Source of the DNA: Plakobranchus ocellatus
Taxonomy: Eukaryota > Mollusca > Gastropoda > Plakobranchidae
Direction of reading: 5' to 3'
DNA length: 34,710 nucleotides
Assembly (NCBI GenBank): GCA_019648995.1
Contig: BLXT01000264.1
Span: 1,422,722 to 1,457,431, forward strand
Position numbers and translations under genes: made by a program. Each line of letters opens with the position of its first letter. Within the stretch, counting starts at the first letter, position 1. The notes beneath the pieces were generated by a model. The model worked only from the letters and a program-made list of their open reading frames with translations. It ran no database searches and was not told the DNA's origin. Below are positions 20,601 to 31,133 of the stretch, piece after piece.

Positions 20601-23600
20601 CAAAATATTGGCAATGCATTCTCTCCTGGCTTCTATCAAAATAAATTAATAATATAGTGAAGTAATGTAATATGACAATATTGGTTTGTCCACAGCATTA
20701 TGATTGCTATGTTGGATGTATCCTTTTTTAGTTTGGTTAAAAAAAGAAAAAACAAACTGTAAAGGCAAAATTCGGGATCTTTAAACCATGATAACTAACA
20801 CTACCACTTTTTTTTTTTTTTTTGCTTTACAAAATTTCAGATTTTTAAAAATCAAACTTACAAAAAAAAAAAATCTGGAATTATAGTTTTGCTTTATTGT
20901 GATTGCTTTAACTGTGTTATTTAAGTCATTTGTAGAAGTCCATTTTTTACTGTTTCCTTCTTTTTCGATTTATACTCAGTGACCTTGGCATTAAAACTAT
21001 CATTAAAAAGACCAGTTTTATTGTCTATGATTGATCACATTAAAATAAATATGTTTTTGTATTGCATTTTAGTGCTTGCTATTGAGGATTTCTTGATAGG
21101 ATTTAATTAAGAGAGATGCAACAACCATATTTTTTTTCACTTTACTGGTACTCTTTTATTTTGAAAGGGAATAGGATTTTATTTATAAGTAGCTTCAGTA
21201 TCATTTATCACATGAGTGTATATATTTTTTGCCTACACTTGGCCCATTCCTTAACAAAGCTATCTCACTCCAGACATCGCAAGATGGGTTCATGCAGTGG
21301 AATGAGTTTCTTGAGCTACAGCAGTGCCTCGTAGCTTGGTACCAGGTCTTCTGCCAACATGATTTTGACCGCTCAGGTTTTATTGATGCCACAGAGTTAA
21401 TCAGGGTTATTCGTCATTTGTTTGGTGCGTAGGGTGTAAAAGTGTTGTTCCAAAGTTTTTTCATATACTTAATGCAAGGTGTGCTTTTTAGAAAATCCTA
21501 ACTGCATTATTATGTTAAATGTAAGGGTAGATTGATAGTGAGCACTTTCTTAACTTTCAAGTTCCTCAAATTACTTTTGCCAGTGACTTTTGGAGGATGG
21601 TGCCAACAGTCTACAAGTGAAACGATAGATATCTTACTTACTTTCTTCCCTTAGCCAAATAGGATAGCTAATATTTTATTCTATCGTCTCTTTTTTTTTC
21701 AAATATTATTATCACAAAAAAATACATAGATAAGTAAAAAAAATAGCATTGAATTTTTTAGATATTGCAAGTTTTGAGCTGGAAAGAACATTACTGTTTT
21801 ATGTTACTTTTGCACATTCATTGGCTTTGAAAGTCAACATAGTCACTAGAGATCAGTGAAATATGAGTTAGGAATGAATAAAAATGAAAATAAAATATAT
21901 GAAAATCAAATTTATGTGGCACAATATTACATTATTCAAAGGATGCGTGAAAGACAGTTTACTGCATTGTCAGTGGGCCTGCTTGTGCTTTTAATCAAAC
22001 TCAATTGTAACTTTTTTGCGATGAACAATAATGCATTCCTATGTGCTGTAGTTATCCATCTGTGGAAAGAATTTATAGTGCACTCCACCAATATCGACCA
22101 TGCTTATATGAAAATTCTGCATATATCAACATCTATTTCAAGCCCAAAGTATTTTCTTCTACGTGTATTTTGTCAATAAATAAATATTCTTCTGTCAACA
22201 TGTTTTGCCGCCTTTCTTTTTTTTTTTTATCAATATTTTATGGTATCCTCAGCACTATTGTATGCTTTTTCAGTACAAGTTTGTTTTATAAAAATTTTTT
22301 TCTGAGGACTTTCATTTGACAAGGCAACACTTCACATACAGAGGAAACAAGTAATTATTTCCGCTGGGTACGTCTACTTATTCTTCTAAAGAACATTAAG
22401 CTTTGAAAACTCAATGCTCAAGAGAATAGAGGAAGGTGCGCATGACGAGAGCATTTTCCCTCTTTGTCTTTGTGTTTTGAAATATTGATATTCTCATATT
22501 TATATATATATATATATATATATAGTCATATATATCGACATATTATCAATATTCCCTTTCATGTCGATATATGCAAAGTGCATATGTTATCTTATAAAAT
22601 TTTCTCTGTTCCTAGGTTATCAAATCCAGCCTCAAACTCTAGAGACCATATTGAAGCGATATTCTAGAGTTGTTCCTCCCAACTCCCGCTGCATCATTGC
22701 ATTTGATGACTTTGTGACTCTGTCAGTAAGATTAAGAGCTTACACAGGTTAGAAACATTGAACTTACCTCAGATTTTCCTTTTTTCTAATCCAAAGGAAT
22801 ATGGTTACACATAAAAAGATTGAAAGCCATTATTCAGAAGTTGCTCAGATATCTATAGCTTTTATGGAGTTTTTTTTTTTTTTTTTTCTGGATACAATAA
22901 AGAAAATAAAAAGATATATAGAAGACTTTTTCTTTCTTGCATTGTGCTGTTATATTGACATTTATCAAGGGCTTTTAGTAAAATTTTGAGAACTTCATAA
23001 GAAAAAAGAGAAAGTCTGCTTGTTTTTCTTGTTTAACAGAAAACGTGGAAAAGTAGAATTTATTGATGCCTTCAAATTTTTACAGATGCCTTCAGGAAGC
23101 GAGATTGCCTTACGCATGGTGGTGCAGAGGCAGGAAATTGTTCTTTTGGATATGATGATGTAAGACTCGTTCTTTGTGTGTGAAAACTCTAATGTATTGG
23201 GTATGCCTGCTCAAAGTTGTGTTTTTCAGGCTCTAGGATTATGCATGCATAAGGAAATGTGAAGATTTTCAATCAGAAAACCATAAAACAATATAATATG
23301 CAAAATCAATAGAATGCACAAGTAGAGATTTAAGATGAAAAAGTCAGTCATGTCAATATTTACTTTATGTAAGAACATCACAACAAAGTTTGTTCTTTGG
23401 ATAAATGTGCTTAGCTTCTTTATTGAGGTCCAAACCCAGAGCTTTTCTTGGCCTCATTTTAGAAGTATTCTTATGTATCAATTACAGCATCTCCATTTGA
23501 GATTTAGCTTATTTCTTTCGATTATTTTGCTGTGTGGGCAAAAGGCTGAGTCATTGTCTTTTTCATCAATACTTAACTCATTCAATGTCTCAGTTACATC

Positions 23601-24105
23601 AAAAATTACTTCTATTAAAAATAATTTCATTTGATGTATACAATTTTCTTCGTATACAATTTCATTTGATGTTTACAATTTTCTTTAGATATAACTTCAT
23701 TTCATTCTTTAATTAAATTTAATTTCTGTGTGTCATCAACATTGATTTTCCACTTACAATTTAGATTTTATCATGCAAACCCACTCCATTACCCTTTTTC
23801 CTTCTGCAAGAATTTTTTTTGTTTTGACCTTTTCATCAGTGACGCAATTTAAACATTCTGATTTTTTAAACTTTTATTTTCACTTTCCCTTCGTTTTAAG
23901 CTTTAAATAATCATTGCTTTGTGCATTTTCCATTTCATAACTTCTTTGTTTTTATATTGTATGAACATAGTGAAAACTTAGGGTTGTAAACTTGTTTATT
24001 TTGTTAGTCTAATTGTAATACATAAATTATAGAATAGTAATAGATATTACTTAAACATTATTTATTTTTAATCCTCAGTTTCTGCGATGTGTACTTTGTC
24101 TTTGA
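17654..24105 (+). CDS. Penta-EF-hand calcium-binding protein, sorcin/grancalcin-like (9 coding exons, 247 aa)
   Basis: PEF proteins bind calcium, dimerise and move to membranes or partners. The exons are 17654-17815, 18068-18142, 19285-19360, 19972-19996, 20696-20717, 21274-21424, 22616-22747, 23086-23159 and 24079-24105. All have GT-AG introns and matching phases, and the total is 744 nt with the stop. Residues 1-54 are a Pro/Gln/Tyr-rich tail, as PEF proteins usually have. EF1 (about 86-94) lacks a normal loop. EF2 (120-131, DTSQDGFMQWNE) and EF3 (150-161, DFDRSGFIDATE) are canonical. EF4 (about 186-202) and EF5 (about 221-239) have lost acidic ligands. The end, FGYDDFLRCVLCL, resembles the EF5 dimer helix of sorcin and grancalcin. 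The start is supported by A at -3 and G at +4. Exons 4 and 5 are microexons (25 and 22 nt), and the first EF2 aspartate is the last codon of exon 5. Orthology to sorcin, grancalcin or a calpain small subunit is not settled. Confidence 0.92.
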
Positions 24106-25335
24106 CAACATTGATGCAAATCTGAGATCCAAGCTTCTAACATCAAGGTCAAAGAGTTTTTTGTTAATATTTTTTTCATTCTCCATATATATATTGCCAT
24201 GCAAATATAATTGTAGTCACCTTTGATGGATGTTAAAAATAACAAAAAAAAACAGAAAAAAAAAACATGACAAAGCAGTTTGATAGTATGTTACTTTTGG
24301 CTTATGTTACTCAATCTTCAAGGGATACTGCTGCAACTTTATGGTCTAAATGTGACATTTTTGCTGATATTATGTCTTGATAATATATTGTTTTAACTAA
24401 AACAGGGTAGCAGGGTTAACTTTTATATTTTTTCTTTTTCATCGTTAATCTTTTGTTGTGCTGCTTTATTCATTAAAGATGTCAACCTTTTTAAATGCTG
24501 TTTCAACAAACTTTATTTGAGTTGAGAACTCGACAGATTTATTTCCATTCATGTATATATCATATCAGAAGTAGAGAGGAGTTTTTTTCTCATTGGTCAT
24601 ATTTGTTAGATTTGTTATTCAACTAATTCATTCAACTTTAATCTTTACATTAATTTATATGCTCATATTCAATTCACTGAAGATTGGTATTTTGTCATTA
24701 GATGTCTTAACCTGATTCTTTATGTCAATTTGTATAGTTAGTATATCTATGTAAACTTGTTTTGATTTTGTTGTAATGTTTATAGATAATAAAGAAGAAA
24801 CAAGGCTTTCTATTTATACTTGGCTTGCATTGCGGGTTCCACATTATTTACATTCCTTATGTCTCCCATTATGTTTTTTAGAGTGAGTTGTATACTGACG
24901 TACAGAACCCAACATTTTTACTTTTCATGTAATGGGCTTGAAACTCTGATAAATCAGATGAAAACAAACTTCATCCCAAATGTTTCAACATAAGTTTTAA
25001 CTCATAGATTAATGGACTCATTATAAATATAGTAATAAAGTAAGTTGATGACACTGTCACTGTTAACAATATGAAATGAATTCATTTCCTAGTAATTAAC
25101 TTTTATTTCAACAACCTTTTTCGAATTGTACTTTATTTTAATGACTCTTGTAATAAACTTGTAGGCATACCTTATATACTTTGCAGCAAATAACATCAAG
25201 CTATGAGTTTCATTTCTTCTGATGTCACATAGTTTTCGTGATAAATCGAAAAATAGAAGCCTACAATAGTTTCCTGTTTCTAATTATTGTTTCTTTGTTA
25301 TTTGAATAAAGTTTTTGAAAATACGCATGGTTTTG
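24106..25335 (+). terminator. 3' UTR and polyadenylation signals of the penta-EF-hand gene
   Basis: AATAAA occurs at 24788-24793, 25152-25157 and 25305-25310. The last is followed within 35 bases by a GT-rich run (GGTTTTGTTATGTTTTTT), the usual downstream element, so cleavage near 25325 is likely. The 3' UTR would be about 1.2 kb. Earlier signals could give shorter forms. Confidence 0.55.
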
Positions 25336-27170
25336 TTATGTTTTTTAAAAACTATTTTCAATCTTTGAAGAGTTTATTTATGCTAAACCTTGGAAAGACT
25401 GTTATTCGTGCGAAGTCCAATGGCAAAGTGTATCAGAATGGCATCGTTTGAGCTTAACCGATTCATAGCAGTGTAAATGAATGGTAGCTAATTTAGTGAT
25501 AAAGTTGTCAATGTGAAAAAATAGCTTATGATAGAACTATGTTTACCCATCTAGGGGCTGGCCTTGAGCCTTATCTGCTATAATGGTTAGGGCAAGCTTA
25601 ACGTGGATATTTTTTAGGGGGAATCTTAACACATGGCATGAGCAGAATTCTTGTATCAATCAGTTACCAGTATAATAAATTGTTGCGCGATAACCTCATG
25701 TAACTCTAGTGTATATAGTGTGAATGTAAGAATTATCAACTTTATAAAAAATACTCTGGCCCTTTGTGGCCTCTTGGAGGCTTGCGAATAAGATCTTGGG
25801 GAGCCATAATTTTTAGCAGGCACATGAAGGTGAAAGGTATAATAGTATTCTGCTTCTGTCAGATTTGCCTTATCTGTTTTGGTAAGCCGTAGAGAAACAT
25901 TAGAAATAGTGCAGAGGCTCATGCAACCGACACACATAATGTGTATACATCATAAGTCATGGCTATCTGTCTCTTTAGATTTGTCATCAAGAATTCCCGA
26001 GGAATTGCCCTGTAGCAATGCGGCATCTTCCTTATTTGTAAATGGAATATCTTTTACTAAAGCATTTCCTTTTTTTGTTTAAAGTCTTTTCCCCGTGTTG
26101 TTTGTGTCTTAGCCTGGTCTCGCCATAAAGGAGATTGTGTTTGTTCTTTCTTTTTTGCAGCGCCTAGCCTTGCGTGACTTTCAAGAGGTAAAGATATGGA
26201 GACAGGAAAAAATTGTTCATTGCTATCCTTTGCAATGCTGGCTTTGAACGACAGAATGAAGTTCTATGTATTTCGCCTTATAAGATTAAATTTTTTAAGA
26301 ATCAAGGACGAAAAAAATCTTCATTTTGGAGAACTTTTTACATATTACAGCCTCCAATAACCAGAATTCAGATGTTGAGGCTCCATCATAATACATAAAC
26401 TGTTTTAATCCTGGCGGGCTTTTTTTTTCCACACAACATTGCGCATTGATGTTTTTTTGCATTTTACAGAATTTTGATTGCCGTCTGCTCGACACGGTAT
26501 GGTACTTCCAAAATGACGTTCAAGACACTCAGTGTTGAAGTAAGTTAAGAAAAATGTGCAAACAAACAAAGGAAAAAAAAAAATAGACAAAAGCCGAAGA
26601 ATGAGTAAAATATTTTTAAAAAGAAGAAAATGAAATAGGAATATGAAAGGCAGAATTAGCAAAATTAAATGCCCATTACATACAATTGCATGGGATTTCA
26701 GCAATTAACAGACTGATTTTCTGCAAGGGTAAAAAATCCACCAAGCGTTAGATTATTAAGTTGTGTTTTTTTCCTGCTTTCACACTTATCTTCTTATTGA
26801 TCTTTCATTTTAAAAGTAAGCGTGGCTTTAATTTCGCAAGAGATCCATCATCGTAAACTCATATCGATATATTTCACATTATTGCAATTGAACATCACTA
26901 CACTATGTCCTCGAGACATCAAATGTTCACATTTACCTACGTATGACTATTTCTATTGATGTCTCTAAAATCGAAAATTTTTCATGAAGTTTTTTGAGGC
27001 CTCTCTGTTTAGATAGTGGAAAAGATTTGCCAATGAAAAAAGATGTGTTGAGTTTGAGAAAAATATAACCTATTTAAAACTGCGCAGTGTGATTTTGGCA
27101 CCACTTTGGGAATGAAAGTGAAGCAAAAAGAAAAGAAATGAAAATAATTGTAAAATAAATATACCGAATG
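25336..27170. other. Intergenic stretch with two candidate mini-exons
   Basis: Two segments have excellent splice sites on the plus strand. 26161-26187 (27 nt) follows a TTCTTTCTTTTTTGCAG acceptor and precedes GTAAAG. 26470-26539 (70 nt) follows a TTTTTTTGCATTTTACAG acceptor and precedes GTAAGT. The first is open only in frame 0 (RLALRDFQE). Joined in that frame, the second would end in a stop after 22 codons. Read alone in another frame it is open throughout (ILIAVCSTRYGTSKMTF...). No family is recognised. They may be untranslated exons of a nearby gene or chance. The rest holds nothing I can identify. Confidence 0.3.
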
Positions 27171-27172
27171 TA

Positions 27173-27232
<60 letters not shown>
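27173..27232. repeat. Compound (TG)n(AG)n microsatellite
   Basis: A run of TG repeats (27173-27194) passes directly into AG repeats (to about 27232). It abuts the 3' end of the minus-strand LINE fragment that follows. Confidence 0.97.
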
Positions 27233-27234
<2 letters not shown>

Positions 27235-27236
27235 TT

Positions 27237-27467
27237 TACCTTCTTCTTAAGGGTATCTCATCTGGAACAGAGATTGACGATCATGTTCCTCCACTCAAGC
27301 CTATTCTCAGTCAACTTATTAAGGTTGTTGCTGCTACCCTTGCCAATTGCCTAAAGACTTTCAAAAAATTTTATTCTCTGCCTACCTCTGCTGCGTTTGC
27401 CTTCAATATTTCCAATGATTGCTAAGTGTTCTAAACCCTTGTGTCGGCGAATATGGCTTAAAAACTG
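27237..27467 (-). mobile_element. 3'-end fragment of the same LINE family, opposite orientation
   Basis: Read on the minus strand, the sequence starts with the CAGTTTTTAAGCC block and continues through HKGLEHLAI, GKRSRGRQRI and LEWRNMIVNLCSR, matching the three plus-strand fragments near 13.5-15.0 kb. It ends in GATACCCTTAAGAAGAAGG, equivalent to their GGTACCTAAAGAAGAAG ends. One in-frame stop follows FFESL. It is short and inactive. Confidence 0.85.
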
Positions 27468-28513
27468 GGGTTTTTTTTATTCATGTATTATTTCACCAAA
27501 TTAAAAAATAAAAATACGGAAAAAACAAAACATAACACAATTTGGAACAAGAGTCTGTGTGTTTGTTTTCCATAGGTTTTTAACCTCCAAAGACCTTTAT
27601 ACTACTATATAAAGGGAAGAAATGAACGTTATAATCTGACGAAGTCTGTAGTTTAGCCATGGTGTGCTTAAACACACAAGTATGTAGCCAAATTTCACAC
27701 AAAGAACCCGTACCTACATGTCAGAAAGTGTATCTGTCTCAAAAAGATCCGCTTTGACATTTTGACATCTTGGATAAGAATGACTTGTCACTACTGAGTG
27801 AGTGATGCTAATCTTCTCGTAAATAATGTACAAAATATTTGTATATTCTTTGTCTAACTCGCAACAAAGAGTGAAAGGACGCTGATCATTGTGTACGTAA
27901 ACTTTACAAGTTTTTTTGGTCTCTTACAAGTTTGCTTAAAGCGGTATCATTATTGCTTCATTGTCAGTGTATTTTGAACTACACCCTAAATCTCAAATTC
28001 AAATTCAAGGCTTGTTCGTTACGCTTAAGACTATTGCAGAGATATCTTTTAAAAAGCTTGTTGAAATTTGGGATAAAACAATGCGATATAGTATAAAAAT
28101 TATTCCTTCGATAGTTTTTTCTCCAAACCTAAGCTCCGTAGGCCTATTTATGTTTTAAGAACACTAATATTGTATTCTAGTGATAAATTGCAGTAATAAA
28201 AATTCTGATACTTTTGGAATGCGAGATACAAAACTTGACTAAAAAAAATACATTTAAATATTATTATTTTTTTGGCCAATTATAAGTTACTGTATACTTT
28301 GTTATTACCCTAAAAATATTAATTGCGTCTCCACGCTGGCCAAATACTGTTTTTTAAAAATCAATATTCTTCTAAACTTTTTTGGCGTCTGGCATATTCA
28401 GTTATAGTTTTGTTTATTTATGTGAAAGTGAAAATAAAACCTATTATAGAGGGGATTTATTTTACGGAGGAATCTTATCCTTGAGTAATTGAGAGTTTCC
28501 TCTAAACTTTGCA

Positions 28514-29485
28514 ATGCTGAATACAATGCATGACACGAGTTCTTGGTCTTTCGTGGTGTTTCTCTTTATTATCATGGTGAGTTAGTCAATGAGTGGCATT
28601 TTTTCTATAAGAGTGGATATTCTGAGAATTACTGATAATTTCTTACTCATTATGTGAAAGTTGTTTTTTTTTTCTTTATATATATATATTTTACGAGTAC
28701 ACACGCACATTAAATCCTTTACATTTGCAAACAAAGCGCATTTTATACACACTTAGATAATAAGAGGGTAAAATAAATACAATTTAGTGTACAAAAACTT
28801 AAAGCACCATCGTAACAGGTTTAGTTTTCCCACACGAACCTATTTAAATTTTTGACTTTCAATAACATTATGCAATTTCAGAATAATTCTCTTAAGCTTG
28901 TGGGTTTGATTGTTTAACGTGAATCAACGGATGGACTAGTTAGAATAGAGTGGGATTAAGAGAAGAAGACAATGGAAGAGTAGATTGAATGATGTTGAAA
29001 GGTTCAACAGTTGCCCAATTGAAATAACCTAAACAAAACGTATTTAAATGTGTAAGATCTAAATTCAAAGAGAGTTAAATGTAGATCTATGCAAAAAAAA
29101 AAAAAAAAAAAAAAAACGGTAGATTAAAACCAAATTGTACACTTACATGATTTTTTTAAAATTGAATTACGAATCAAAATACCGCCAAAGGCTTAATGGT
29201 TGTGGACGTTAAAAAAGCGTAAAGAGAGAAAGAGCACCTGAAAACCAACCATAGGACAGTACAATAATATGCCGGATATGCAGATCATTGCAGGGTCAAG
29301 AGATTAAACGAAGCAAAGAATGATGATAATTTTCGTTGTATGTAATGTATCTAAAATTGCTTCGATATTTGGATTGCTTCTCTTCAACTTAATGCATTAA
29401 AAAACAGAATAAAGCACAAAAAAATGTATAACGTTATCTGATTGGTCAAAACTTCTCCGGAGAGAAAAACATTTGGAAATAGCTG

Positions 29486-29568
<83 letters not shown>

Positions 29569-29807
29569 TGATTGATGTTTATATATATAAGGTCGTCTTA
29601 TCTAGCAATTATTATTATTACTTTTTTTTTTTGTTGTTGCTATTGGTGCTGTGGGTGCTGCGCCCTTTGAGCATACATTTATAATATTACCTAGTTAAGA
29701 GCTTACATTTGTAGTAACTCCCAAGTTAGGCAGAACACTGTTATTTCATTTCATTATAAGCATGTAGATCCAAATAGATAGATAGATAGATATATAGATA
29801 GATAAAT

Positions 29808-29856
<49 letters not shown>

Positions 29857-31072
29857 AGTTATAGATAACACGTAGACCAATACGATGAGGGATGCGACTG
29901 GCATGAGTATGGAGGCTCATAGTAAATAGCCCCTGTGATTTAAGTTTTAACACCATAACACCTAATCTTTTGCTTTACACTCGAAATCTTGAATATAGGG
30001 AACGTCAGTAACATAATGACTTCCCTCGCTTTACATCCGAAATCTTGAACATTAGAAGCGCCAGTAACGCAACAACTATCCCTTGATTTACATCCAAAAC
30101 CTTGCTTCAGTGGCGCAATGACTCGCCTACTCGTCCTCAAATCTACATGGACTTCTCTGTCGCGGGTTTGAGCCTGCCAGAGGCCCGATCCAGTAAGGGC
30201 TAATACGCCTGCAATTACAAAGTTGTGGACACGCTATATGACGAAACTAAACTAAACTAACCTCAGCTGTCTTTGATTTGTTATGGACTTTTCCCGCTTT
30301 TATGCTTTATGAACTTCTCAGAAAATTTTCGCACTCGTCTGTCTCCTTGTTTTCAATACGATTGTAAAGCCTGTCCAATATTAGTTTAACACATTGAAGT
30401 CCTTTTTTTTCATGTTTGTTTGGTTTTTTTTTTAATTCAGACAAAGTTTAAGCAAAAATCTTGGCAACGTAGGCTGAAACATAGGTCAGAATTTTTATTC
30501 ACATGTTAAAATTTAAAATCAATTACCTTTTTAAAATTTTGGGTCCTTGGCTTCCTTCATAATCGGGAATGTGATTAAAGGGGAGTAAAAACAATAATTG
30601 TCAACCATTAGAAGTCACTGTCATAAAATTTTTTGTGTGTCTTCATAATTCTAGATCCAGTATAATAGCTCTGAGATCTTAAACACAAGTCTTGTTCAGA
30701 CCAAGTTCTAAACAGATAATTCAAAATGAAAATTTGATATCAAAATCACGATTTTCTCGACAAGTTTTGTGTTTTTCTTAAAACAAGGAAAGGCAAACTT
30801 TAGAAAAGAACAGCGCCACCTAACATTGCACTGTCTATTATCACTAAATTAGTCAATCAATTGAGCAGGAATGCGTTACTGTCCCAGTTTACTAAGATTT
30901 TAAACTATAAAAAAAATTGAATTCTTTGAATTATTCTTTTCTTCTCCTTTTTAAAAATTTCTTACTTTTTTACATTTTTGCAGTTTATCAGCCTAAAAAA
31001 GTGGAAGCAATGCTGGTTTTTCTTCTCACGGAAATCCACATTTCTTACGCTTGCGCATAATATATATATATG

Positions 31073-31133
<61 letters not shown>

